A stretch of DNA of 64,000 nt, from the NCBI RefSeq assembly GCF_900100305.1, contig NZ_FNEY01000024.1, forward strand, positions 18,857-82,856, written 5' to 3'. This DNA comes from Paracidovorax citrulli. GTDB lineage: Bacteria; Pseudomonadota; Gammaproteobacteria; Burkholderiales; Burkholderiaceae_C. The notes under the pieces were generated by a model. The model searched no databases, was not told the DNA's origin, and worked only from the letters and a program-made list of their open reading frames with translations. The position numbers and the translations under genes were made by a program. This document shows, in pieces, positions 56,316 to 64,000 of this stretch; position 1 is the stretch's first letter, and the number at the start of each line of letters is the position of its first letter.

Positions 56316-57812
56316 ATGTCCGTGCCTTCCGCGCTTTCCGAGGCCCTGCCGGATCTGCTGCCGGTGCTGCGCGTGTTCGGCGCGTTGCTCGCGATGTTCT
56401 CCTGGGCCCTGGCCGTTCCCCTGGGTGCATCCTTGTGGGCAGGGGAAGGCCTGTGGCCGGTCTATGCCGCCAGCCTGGGGTTCGCTCTCGCATGCGGTGT
56501 CGCACTCTGGCTCGGCCTGCGCCGGCACGCACGGGAATTGCAACCCCGCCACGGGGTCATGCTCGTGTCGCTGGTCTGGCTGCTGCTGCCGCTGTTCGCA
56601 TCCCTGCCGCTCATGGGGGCGCTCCATGCCATCGGTCGCCCCATCGGCTTCACCCATGCCTACTTCGAGGCCGTCTCCGGGCTCACCACCACCGGCGCGA
56701 CCGTACTGTCCGGGCTCGACTCGCTGCCCCTGTCGGTCAACATCTGGCGCACCTTCATGCAATGGATCGGCGGCATGGGCATCCTGATCCTGGCCGTCGC
56801 CGTGCTGCCGCTCCTTGGCGTGGGCGGCAGCCAGCTCTTCAAGGCCGAAGCCGCGGGCCCCGTCAAGGACACCAAGCTCACTCCCCGCATGACCCAGACG
56901 GCCAAGGGACTCTGGGGCGTGTACGTCGTGTTCTCCCTGGTCTGCGCGCTCGCGTTCTGGGCTGGCGGCATGGTGGTTCCGGATGCGCTGATGCACATGT
57001 TCGCCACGGTGAGCCTCGGAGGGCTGTCACCCTACGACGCCAGCTTCGGCCACTTCCACTCGCCCCTGCTGGAAGCGATTGCCATCGTCTTCATGGTGCT
57101 GGCCAGCTGCAACTTCGCGCTGTATTTCGTCGCCCTGCGCAAAGGGCACTGGCGCACCTGCTGGCGCGATCCCGAACTGCGTGCGACCGTGTGCACCCTG
57201 CTCGGCAGCGGCCTTTTCGTGGCGCTGCTGCTCTGGTTCAAAGGCATCTACGGGCCCCTGGACGCGTTGCGGCACGGAATGTTCCACACCGTGTCCGTGG
57301 CCACCACCACCGGCTTCGCCACCACCGACTACCTCGGATGGCCGGTATTCGCCCCGGTCTTCCTGCTCATGCTGTCCGGCGTGGCGACCAGTGCCGGCTC
57401 CACGGGCGGGGGCATCAAGATGGTCCGTGTGCTCATCCTCCTGCAGCAGGCGCGCCGCGAGATGACGCGGCTCGTGCACCCACGCGCGGTGCAGCCCGTG
57501 CGCCTGGGCGCTGCCGTGGTCGAGAACCGGATGATCTTCGCCGTGCTGGCCTACATGCTGGTCTATGGCGCCACCATCACGGTGCTCAGCATGGTTCTGC
57601 TTCTCACCGATCTGGACGTCGTCACTGCCTTCAGCGCCGTGATCGCCAGCGTCCACTGCACCGGCCCGGGCCTGGGTCTCATCGGTCCCGCTGCCAATTA
57701 CGCCGTTCTCACCGATTTCCAACTCTGGGTCTGCACGCTCGCCATGCTGCTCGGCCGGCTGGAGATCCTCAGTTTCATGGCGCTGTTGACGCCTGCCTTC
57801 TGGCGGCGCTGA
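56316..57812 (+). CDS. trkH: Trk potassium uptake system membrane subunit TrkH
   Basis: A 498-residue membrane protein with ten or more helices. The four pore loops are visible through EAVSGLTTTGATVLSGLDSL, HMFATVSLGGLSPYDASFGH, VSVATTTGFATTDYLGWPVF and ASVHCTGPGLGLIGPAANYA. It carries K+ under TrkA control. Confidence 0.95.
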   Translation: MSVPSALSEALPDLLPVLRVFGALLAMFSWALAVPLGASLWAGEGLWPVYAASLGFALACGVALWLGLRRHARELQPRHGVMLVSLVWLLLPLFASLPLMGALHAIGRPIGFTHAYFEAVSGLTTTGATVLSGLDSLPLSVNIWRTFMQWIGGMGILILAVAVLPLLGVGGSQLFKAEAAGPVKDTKLTPRMTQTAKGLWGVYVVFSLVCALAFWAGGMVVPDALMHMFATVSLGGLSPYDASFGHFHSPLLEAIAIVFMVLASCNFALYFVALRKGHWRTCWRDPELRATVCTLLGSGLFVALLLWFKGIYGPLDALRHGMFHTVSVATTTGFATTDYLGWPVFAPVFLLMLSGVATSAGSTGGGIKMVRVLILLQQARREMTRLVHPRAVQPVRLGAAVVENRMIFAVLAYMLVYGATITVLSMVLLLTDLDVVTAFSAVIASVHCTGPGLGLIGPAANYAVLTDFQLWVCTLAMLLGRLEILSFMALLTPAFWRR

Positions 57813-57925
57813 CGGGTGGAACTTCGCGGCGCGGAGAGCTTGCGAACCGGGCCCGCGCCCCCAAATCCCTACAATCGACTCCGCTTTCGGCGCAATGCCG
57901 TCTTCGCCGCTTTCCGAGGGTACCC

Positions 57926-59221
57926 ATGGTTCCGCATCTCATCACCGCCCTCACGGGGCCGATCAACGAACTAGAACAACGCATCCTCGACGCCATGCCC
58001 GCGATCGAGCGCTGGTTCCGGCTCGAGTGGATGGAGCACACCCCGCCCTTCTACACCTCGGTGGACATCCGCAACGCCGGCTTCAAGCTCGCGCCCGTGG
58101 ACACAAACCTCTTCCCGGGGGGCTGGAACAACCTCACGGCCGAGATGCTCCCGCTGGCCGTGCAGGCGGCCATGGCCGCGATCGAGAAGATCTGCCCCGA
58201 AGCGCGCAACCTCCTCATCGTCCCGGAGAACCACAGCCGCAACACGTTCTACCTCGCGAACGTGATCCAGCTGCAGCGCATCTTCAACATGGCCGGGCTC
58301 AACGTGCGCGTGGGCTCCATCAGCCCCGAGATCAAGAAGCCGACCACCGTCACGCTGCCCAACGGCGACTCGGTCACGCTGGAGCCGGTGGTGCGCGACA
58401 AGGGCCGCCTCGGGCTCAAGAACTTCGACCCCTGCACCATCCTGCTCAACAACGACCTGTCCGCCGGCCCTCCGGGCATCCTGGAGGACCTGCATGAGCA
58501 GTACCTGCTGCCGCCCCTGCATGCCGGCTGGACCGTACGCCGCAAGAGCCGGCACTTCCAGAGCTACGAGGAGGTTTCCAAGCGCTTCGGCAAGCTCCTG
58601 GGCATCGACCCCTGGCTCATCCATCCGCTCTTCAGCCACTGCGAAGGGCTGGATTTCAGCGAAGGCGCCGGCGTGGAGGCCCTGCGCTCCGCCGTGGATG
58701 CGCAACTGACCAAGGTCCGGCGAAAGTACAAGGAATACGGCATCAACGAAAAGCCGTTCGTCATCGTCAAGGCCGACAACGGCACCTACGGCATGGGCGT
58801 CATGACCGTGCGCGACGCCAAGGACCTCGACGCGCTCAACCGCAAGACGCGCAACAAGATGGCCATCGTCAAGGACGGCCAGCCGGTGACCGACGTCATC
58901 ATCCAGGAGGGCGTCCTGACCCGCGAGCGCGTGCACGAGGCCGTCGCCGAGCCCGTCGTTTACATGATGGACCGCTACGTCGTGGGAGGCTTCTACCGCA
59001 TGCATGCCGAGCGCGGCGTGGACGAGAACCTCAATGCGCCCGGGGCGAGCTTCGTGCCGCTCGCCTTCGAGCAAAGCACCCATCTCCCCCAGCCCGGCGC
59101 CAGGCCCGGCGCCAGTGCGCCCAACCGGTTCTACATGTATGGCGTGATCGCCCGGCTGGCCATGCTGGCGGCCAGCTACGAACTCGAGGCGACCAACCCC
59201 GAGGCCGAGATCTACGAATAA
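57926..59221 (+). CDS. gshA: Glutamate-cysteine ligase
   Basis: A 431-residue enzyme of the beta-proteobacterial GshA type. It makes gamma-glutamylcysteine. [54 protein letters not shown] and [14 protein letters not shown] (ATP-grasp-like) are visible. A TACAAT -10 like element lies near 57870. gshB is 3.3 kb downstream on the same strand. Confidence 0.93.
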   Translation: MVPHLITALTGPINELEQRILDAMPAIERWFRLEWMEHTPPFYTSVDIRNAGFKLAPVDTNLFPGGWNNLTAEMLPLAVQAAMAAIEKICPEARNLLIVPENHSRNTFYLANVIQLQRIFNMAGLNVRVGSISPEIKKPTTVTLPNGDSVTLEPVVRDKGRLGLKNFDPCTILLNNDLSAGPPGILEDLHEQYLLPPLHAGWTVRRKSRHFQSYEEVSKRFGKLLGIDPWLIHPLFSHCEGLDFSEGAGVEALRSAVDAQLTKVRRKYKEYGINEKPFVIVKADNGTYGMGVMTVRDAKDLDALNRKTRNKMAIVKDGQPVTDVIIQEGVLTRERVHEAVAEPVVYMMDRYVVGGFYRMHAERGVDENLNAPGASFVPLAFEQSTHLPQPGARPGASAPNRFYMYGVIARLAMLAASYELEATNPEAEIYE

Positions 59222-59367
59222 GCCCCTGCGCAGCGGCGCGCCCGTCCTGCTTAGTTGCTGCTCTGCAACATGGAGCGGGCGGCCGGAGCGCTTTCCCTGC
59301 TCCTTGTCACAATAGCGGTCCCCCAATACCGGAACCCCGTCCGGCATGGTGCCGGAGGGACCCTGCA

Positions 59368-61236
59368 GTGCAACGCTCCAAATCCTCGCTTGCGGCGCTC
59401 ACACTCGGCGCCATCGGCGTCGTATATGGCGACATCGGCACCAGCGTGCTGTATGCCGTCAAGGAAGTCTTCGGCTCCGGCCACGTGGCCTTCACGCCCC
59501 AGAACGTCTACGGCGTCCTCTCCATCCTTTTCTGGACGCTCACCACCATCGTCTCGCTGAAGTATGTCGTGCTCGTCCTGCGGGCGGACAACAACGGCGA
59601 AGGCGGGCTCATCGCCATGCTGGCACTGGCCTCCCAGGCCGTGAAGGACAAACCGAGACTGCGCTCCGCGCTGCTGGGCATCGGCGTCTTCGGAACCTCC
59701 CTGTTCTACGGCGACGGGGTCATCACGCCCGCCATATCCGTGCTCTCGGCGGTGGAAGGGCTCGAGGTCGTTTCGCCGCACTTCGGCAAAGCCGTCATAC
59801 CCCTGACGCTCATCGTGCTGTTCTGCCTGTTTGCCGTGCAAAAGCGCGGCACCAGTGGCATCGGGCGCTACTTCGGCCCGGTCACGCTCGTGTGGTTCAC
59901 CTCCATCGCCGCCCTGGGCGTGCCGCACATCGTGGGCCATCCGGAAATCCTGGGCGCCCTCAGCCCGCACCACGCCCTCGGCTTCATCTGGCGCAGCCCG
60001 GGAACGAGTTTCATCATCCTCGGCGCCGTGGTCCTCTGCGTGACCGGTGCCGAAGCCCTCTACGCCGATCTCGGGCACTTCGGAAAGAAGCCGATCCGCC
60101 TGGCATGGTTCAGCGTGGCCATGCCCGCCCTCACCATCAACTACTTCGGGCAGGGCGCCCTGCTGCTCGCGGAGCCGGAAGCCGTCAAGAACCCTTTCTA
60201 CATGATGGCTCCCGACTGGGCGCTCATTCCGCTCGTGATCATGGCCACGATGGCCACCGTCATCGCGTCCCAGGCCCTGATCACCGGAGCATTCAGCGTG
60301 ACCAAGCAGGTCATCCAACTGGGGTACCTGCCACGGCTGAACATCCTGCACACCAGCGTGCGCGATACCGGCCAGATCTACATACCGTTCGTCAACTGGG
60401 CGCTGTTCCTCGCCATCGTCCTGGCCGTGGTCATGTTCCGTTCCAGCAGCAATCTCGCGGCCGCCTATGGCATCGCCGTCACGCTGGACATGCTCATCAC
60501 GACCGTGCTCACCTTCTTCGTCATCCGCTATGGCTGGCGGTATCCGCTGGCGCTGTGCATCGCGGCCACGGGCTTCTTCTTCCTCGTGGATCTCGCCTTC
60601 TTCGGCTCCAACCTGCTCAAGCTGCTGCAGGGCGGCTGGTTCCCGCTGATGATCGGCTCCATCGTCTTCATGCTCATGATGACCTGGAAGCGCGGCCGCG
60701 AGCTCCTGAACGAGAAGCTGCGCGCCGATGCCATCGACCTGAGGGACTTCCTCACGGCGGTGTTCGTCAATCCCCCGACCCGCGTGGACGGCACGGCGGT
60801 CTTCCTGACGGCGGAGCCGGGAGCGGTGCCGAACGCGCTGCTCCACAACCTCAAGCACAACAAGGTCCTGCACCAGCAGAACCTTTTCGTCACCGTACGC
60901 AACCACGAAGTCCCCTGGATCGGCCTCGACAAACGCCTGCAGGTCGAGGCGCTCGGCGGCGACTGCTGGCAGGTCATGGTGCACTACGGCTTCAAGAACG
61001 ACCCTGACCTCCCGGGCGCGCTGGCACTCATGCGCGGGCGCGGGTGCGAACTGGAGTCGATGACCACCAGCTACTTCCTCTCCCGGGACGTGGTCACCCC
61101 GACGATCGGCAGCGGCATGGCACCCTGGCGGGAAAAGCTCTTCGCCCAGATGCACCACAACGCGAGCGGCGCCGCAGGCTTTCTCAACCTCCCCAGCAAT
61201 TCCGTGGTGGAACTGGGCTCCAAGATCGAGATCTGA
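59368..61236 (+). CDS. kup: Kup system potassium uptake protein
   Basis: A 622-residue H+/K+ symporter with twelve hydrophobic segments ([20 protein letters not shown] at the start, [20 protein letters not shown]). A cytoplasmic C-terminal domain follows from about residue 450 ([20 protein letters not shown]). The GTG at 59368 follows GGAGGGACC. It lies between gshA and benE and is separate from trkAH. Confidence 0.95.
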   Translation: MQRSKSSLAALTLGAIGVVYGDIGTSVLYAVKEVFGSGHVAFTPQNVYGVLSILFWTLTTIVSLKYVVLVLRADNNGEGGLIAMLALASQAVKDKPRLRSALLGIGVFGTSLFYGDGVITPAISVLSAVEGLEVVSPHFGKAVIPLTLIVLFCLFAVQKRGTSGIGRYFGPVTLVWFTSIAALGVPHIVGHPEILGALSPHHALGFIWRSPGTSFIILGAVVLCVTGAEALYADLGHFGKKPIRLAWFSVAMPALTINYFGQGALLLAEPEAVKNPFYMMAPDWALIPLVIMATMATVIASQALITGAFSVTKQVIQLGYLPRLNILHTSVRDTGQIYIPFVNWALFLAIVLAVVMFRSSSNLAAAYGIAVTLDMLITTVLTFFVIRYGWRYPLALCIAATGFFFLVDLAFFGSNLLKLLQGGWFPLMIGSIVFMLMMTWKRGRELLNEKLRADAIDLRDFLTAVFVNPPTRVDGTAVFLTAEPGAVPNALLHNLKHNKVLHQQNLFVTVRNHEVPWIGLDKRLQVEALGGDCWQVMVHYGFKNDPDLPGALALMRGRGCELESMTTSYFLSRDVVTPTIGSGMAPWREKLFAQMHHNASGAAGFLNLPSNSVVELGSKIEI

Positions 61237-61322
61237 AAGACAGGAAGGGGCAGCCCCGGGCAGCCCGGGGCCATCCTCATGGAGCAGGATGGACGCCCGA
61301 GAGTGACAGAATCCTGCCCCTC

Positions 61323-62510
61323 ATGCGCTCCTTTCTCAGAGATATCAGCCTCTCCGCCGCCGCGGCGGGATTCGTCGCGGTACTGGTGGGATTCACCAGT
61401 TCGGTCACCCTGGTCTTTCAGGCGGCCCAGGCCTTCGGCGCCACGCCCGCCCAGATCACTTCCTGGATGTGGGCCCTCGGGCTTGGCATGGGGCTGTGCT
61501 CCCTGGTTCCTTCGCTGCTGCTGCGCCAGCCCGTGATGGTGGCCTGGTCCACGCCCGGTGCCGCGGTGCTGGCGTCGGCGGGCCTGGCCGGCGGATATTC
61601 CATGGGGGAGGCCGTGGGCGCCTTCATGCTGTGCGCCGTACTGATCGCCCTGGCGGGGGCCACCGGCTGGTTCGAGCGAGCCATGCATCGCATCCCGGCG
61701 GAAATCGCCTCTGCACTGCTGGCCGGCGTCCTGGCCCGGTTCGGCATGCAGGCTTTCGCGGCCGCCCAGACCGCACTGCCGCTGATCCTGCTGATGCTCA
61801 TTACCTACCTCGTCGCGCGCCGCCTGCTGCCGCGCTACGCCATCGTGGTCACTCTGGCGGCTGCCATCGCGTTCACGGCCGCACAAGGCCAGATATCCCT
61901 GGCGGCCGTGCACCTCGCCTGGGCGGTGCCGGTGTTCACGGCCCCGGCATTCAGTGTGTCCGCAGCCGTCGGGCTGGCGTTGCCGCTCTTCGTGGTGACG
62001 ATGGCATCGCAGAATCTTCCGGGGGTGGCCGTCATCCGGGCTTCCGGCTACCCGTTGCCGGTGTCCCGCCTCCTGACGATGACCGGGCTGGCCACCCTGG
62101 CGCTGGCGCCTTTCGGCGCCTACGCCTTGAACTTCAGCGCCATCACCGCCGCCATGTGCATGGGCCCCGAGGCGCACGAGGACCGGTCGCGCCGCTACAC
62201 CGCTGCCGTAGCCTGCGGTGCGCTGTACGTCGTCATCGGTCTGTTCGGTGCTGTGGTCACCGGGCTGCTGTCCGCTTTCCCGCGCGAGCTGGTGGTTGCC
62301 ATCGCCGGTCTGGCACTGCTCGGAACCATCGGTTCCGGCCTGTCCACCGCGTTGCGCGACGACGCACACCGTGAAGCTGCGCTCATCACCTTCCTTGTCA
62401 CCTTGAGCGGTGTCGTGATCGCCGGTGTCGGCTCCGCCTTCTGGGGCGTGGTCGCCGGCGTGCTCACGCTATTTGTGCAACAGTACGGACGCCGCCCCCG
62501 CGGCGCCTGA
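61323..62510 (+). CDS. benE: Benzoate/H+ symporter BenE family protein
   Basis: A 395-residue membrane protein with about twelve helices. VAVLVGFTSSVTLVFQAAQA, QPVMVAWSTPGAAVLASAGL, FVVTMASQNLPGVAVIRASG and LNFSAITAAMCMGPEAHEDR are typical. No benzoate catabolic gene is nearby, so substrate is open. It is 86 bp behind kup. Confidence 0.9.
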   Translation: MRSFLRDISLSAAAAGFVAVLVGFTSSVTLVFQAAQAFGATPAQITSWMWALGLGMGLCSLVPSLLLRQPVMVAWSTPGAAVLASAGLAGGYSMGEAVGAFMLCAVLIALAGATGWFERAMHRIPAEIASALLAGVLARFGMQAFAAAQTALPLILLMLITYLVARRLLPRYAIVVTLAAAIAFTAAQGQISLAAVHLAWAVPVFTAPAFSVSAAVGLALPLFVVTMASQNLPGVAVIRASGYPLPVSRLLTMTGLATLALAPFGAYALNFSAITAAMCMGPEAHEDRSRRYTAAVACGALYVVIGLFGAVVTGLLSAFPRELVVAIAGLALLGTIGSGLSTALRDDAHREAALITFLVTLSGVVIAGVGSAFWGVVAGVLTLFVQQYGRRPRGA

Positions 62511-62537
62511 CGCCACCTTCCCAGCCCAGACGAGACC

Positions 62538-63488
62538 ATGAACATTCTTTTCGTTGCCGATCCGGTCGAACACTTCAAGATCTACAAGGACACCACGTTC
62601 TCGATGATGCGGGAGGCCCAGCGCCGGGGGCATGTGGTGAGCGTTTGCGAGGCCGGCCATATCCGCTGGGAGCAGGGGAGCAAGGTGACGGCGCGCGTAC
62701 GCGACCTCCACCTCACGGGTGACGCGCAGGCCTGGTTCACCGTGGCAGGTGAGCGCGAGGCCGAGCTCTCCGGATTCGGCGCCGTGCTCATGCGCAAGGA
62801 TCCTCCCTTCGACAGCGAGTACTTCTATGCCACCCATCTCCTCGAGCAGGCGGAGCGGGAGGGGGCGAGGGTCTTCAACAAGCCCCGCGCGCTGCGCGAC
62901 CATCCCGAGAAGCTGGCCATCATGGAGTTTCCCGACCTCATCGGGCCTACGCTCGTCACGCGGGATGCGGGCGACATCCGGCGCTTCCACGCGGAACATG
63001 GGGACATCATCCTCAAGCCGCTGGACGGGATGGGCGGCATGGGCATCTTCCGGGTCAAGGCCGACGGACTCAATCTGGGCAGCATCATCGAAACCCTCAA
63101 CCACGATGGCGCGCAGACCGTCATGGTGCAGAAGTTCCTTCCCGAGATATCCGAAGGAGACAAGCGCGTCCTCATCATCGGAGGGGAGCCCGTGCCTTAT
63201 TGCCTCGCACGCATCCCCCAGGGATCGGAAGTCCGTGGCAACCTTGCGGCTGGCGGCAAAGGAGTGGCTCGCCCGCTCTCGGCCCGCGATGTCGAGATCG
63301 GTCGCCGGCTCGGCCCCGTGCTGCTGGAGCGGGGCATGCTGCTGGCGGGCGTGGACGTCATCGGGAACTGCGTCACCGAAATCAACGTGACGAGCCCCAC
63401 CTGTTTCCAGGAGATCTTCGACCAGACGGCATGCGACGTCCCCTCCCTGTTTGTCGATGCGCTGGAAAAACAATTGAAATTGCGCTGA
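62538..63488 (+). CDS. gshB: Glutathione synthase
   Basis: A 316-residue ATP-grasp enzyme that adds Gly to gamma-glutamylcysteine. NILFVADPVEHFKIYKDTTF, VLMRKDPPFDSEYFYATHLL, ILKPLDGMGGMGIFRVK and TEINVTSPTCFQEIFDQTAC are typical. It follows benE by 27 bp and precedes the rRNA leader. Confidence 0.95.
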   Translation: MNILFVADPVEHFKIYKDTTFSMMREAQRRGHVVSVCEAGHIRWEQGSKVTARVRDLHLTGDAQAWFTVAGEREAELSGFGAVLMRKDPPFDSEYFYATHLLEQAEREGARVFNKPRALRDHPEKLAIMEFPDLIGPTLVTRDAGDIRRFHAEHGDIILKPLDGMGGMGIFRVKADGLNLGSIIETLNHDGAQTVMVQKFLPEISEGDKRVLIIGGEPVPYCLARIPQGSEVRGNLAAGGKGVARPLSARDVEIGRRLGPVLLERGMLLAGVDVIGNCVTEINVTSPTCFQEIFDQTACDVPSLFVDALEKQLKLR

Positions 63489-63510
63489 GGCCACTTTTTG
63501 TTGCTATACT
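63480..63510 (+). promoter_or_regulatory. rRNA operon promoter-like element 1
   Basis: TTGCGC (63480-63485), 19-bp spacer, TATACT (63505-63510), followed by AGCGGGCTTCGCTAC. The -35 overlaps the gshB stop region. Spacing is long, so confidence is limited. Confidence 0.4.
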
Positions 63511-63604
63511 AGCGGGCTTCGCTACTGAGATTGCTGCGGTTCCTGAGAGGGCTGCGATGAAGGTAGGTGGCGAAGGCGGTAGAAGAGAAAAGTTTTGCCA
63601 AGAG

Positions 63605-63634
63605 TTGCGCTGGTGGAAAAAACTGGTGTAGAAT
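63605..63634 (+). promoter_or_regulatory. rRNA operon promoter-like element 2
   Basis: TTGCGC (63605-63610), 18-bp spacer, TAGAAT (63629-63634), directly followed by a 19-bp repeat shared with element 3. Confidence 0.5.
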
Positions 63635-63650
63635 TCAAGGCTTCGCTGAT
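63632..63650 (+). repeat. 19-bp direct repeat, copy 1 (second copy 63753-63771)
   Basis: AATTCAAGGCTTCGCTGAT occurs identically at 63753-63771, 121 bp downstream. In both cases it begins inside a -10 like hexamer and covers the likely transcription start. Its core GGCTTCGCT is also found after promoter element 1. Confidence 0.9.
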
Positions 63651-63725
63651 CTGAAGTGTTGCAAGAAATTGCGGTGGTTGAGGTTGGCGGGTGGTTGGAA
63701 GTCGAAAGACAAATAACCACAAAGT

Positions 63726-63755
63726 TTGACAGGACTTTAAAAAATCTGTTAAAAT
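63726..63755 (+). promoter_or_regulatory. rRNA operon promoter-like element 3 (strongest)
   Basis: TTGACA (63726-63731), 18-bp spacer, TAAAAT (63750-63755), with AT-rich sequence upstream that could act as an UP element. It is the best match to a sigma-70 promoter in the leader. Confidence 0.65.
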
Positions 63756-63810
63756 TCAAGGCTTCGCTGATTGCAGCGAGTCAGAGGAAAAGAGAAATCT
63801 GATCTTCCGG

Positions 63811-63821
63811 TTCCTTAAAAA
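63811..63821 (+). promoter_or_regulatory. boxA-like antitermination site of the rRNA leader
   Basis: TTCCTTAAAAA resembles the boxA core (CTTTAA) found at this place in Burkholderiales leaders. It is followed by ATACAGCCGATAAGCGTGGG, a conserved leader wording I recall from beta-proteobacteria. Confidence 0.5.
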
Positions 63822-63971
63822 TATACAGCCGATAAGCGTGGGCGTTTGATGGCGAGTGCCAAGTTCTTCGGAACTAGTGCTTAGCACTACAAACGCTCAT
63901 GAGAATAGAAGTGAAGTTCACTTCAATTCCGTTTTTATGAGTGAAGTCGAAAGACTTTAAATTTCAAGATC

Positions 63972-64000
63972 GAACTGTAGAGTTTGATCCTGGCTCAGAT
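63972..64000 (+). rRNA. rrs: 16S ribosomal RNA, 5' end (truncated by window edge)
   Basis: GAACTGTAGAGTTTGATCC and TGGCTCAGAT match the universal 16S beginning (primer 27F site). Position 1 is placed at 63972 by alignment from memory to E. coli numbering, where AGAGTTTGAT starts at 8. Only the first 29 bases are in the window. Confidence 0.95.

Larger units (their letters stand above)
63489..63971. other. rRNA leader region (no protein gene)
   Basis: This 483-bp stretch between gshB and the 16S rRNA is AT-richer than the rest. It holds three promoter-like elements, two exact 19-bp repeats, a boxA-like site and an 8-bp hairpin GAAGTGAA-G-TTCACTTC (63908-63924) that fits an RNase III processing stem. 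I see no open frame worth calling. Confidence 0.8.

Noticed and set aside
53107..56532. A 1141-codon minus-strand open frame opposite proA and trkA
   Set aside because: Only the last 101 codons (53107-53409) look like a gene; the rest mirrors well-supported plus-strand genes.

Overview
The window is a compact, strongly GC-rich chromosomal stretch of a Gram-negative bacterium. Gene content, gene order and protein wording point to the Burkholderiales, family Comamonadaceae, most likely an Acidovorax/Paracidovorax-type organism. This is inference from hprK-ptsN-hpf, the divergent fur/bamE pair, the dapB-exbBD-leuS-lptE-holA order and an intergenic repeat I associate with this family. Nearly all of it is core housekeeping DNA. 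I see no integrase, transposase, CRISPR array or prophage. The right edge enters a 16S rRNA gene.

Layout. 1-9.3 kb: the start of a Csu-type (spore coat U) fimbrial protein, a class-I glutamine amidotransferase-like hydrolase, a ribosome-hibernation-like protein, a two-gene radical SAM/DUF4130 DNA-repair-like operon with an SOS box on its start codon, a DUF924 gene, two related DUF4398 lipoproteins, and a divergent LysR/MFS pair. 9.3-14 kb: gapA and tkt, separated by a three-gene overlapping operon of clearly lower GC (154-aa membrane protein, STM2901-like, DUF1493-like). 14-17 kb: speD-murU and pepP, then an 81-base run of G. 17-24 kb: pyk, a two-gene PAP2 phosphatase operon facing a PmrAB/QseBC-like two-component system, fba and a lipoprotein. 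24-30 kb: fadD, mtnN, corA, and the tsaB-rimI-UDG-like operon. 30-35 kb: PBP4 (dacB), a GDSL esterase lipoprotein, an OmpW-like porin and a second, catalytically degenerate SGNH protein. 35-41 kb: purE-purK-sua5, a thioredoxin-TPR chaperedoxin, a YbaY/META lipoprotein and purC. 41-53 kb: hpf-ptsN-hprK, fur, bamE, dapB, exbB-exbD, a diguanylate cyclase divergent from an S24 repressor, leuS-lptE-holA. 53-64 kb: proA, trkA-trkH, gshA, kup, benE, gshB, and an rRNA leader with three tandem promoter-like elements.

How the genes work together. tkt, gapA, pyk and fba cover lower glycolysis/gluconeogenesis and the pentose-phosphate/Calvin section. purE, purK and purC are three purine steps. tsaB and sua5 both serve t6A tRNA modification. 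lptE, bamE, ompW, dacB and murU serve the envelope. trkA, trkH, kup, gshA and gshB group potassium uptake with glutathione synthesis.

The observations most worth a second look are the low-GC operon between tkt and gapA, the SOS-boxed radical SAM operon, the poly-G run, the SGNH protein that has lost its catalytic residues, the cysteine-poor UDG-like protein, and a dispersed repeat sitting directly behind two stop codons.
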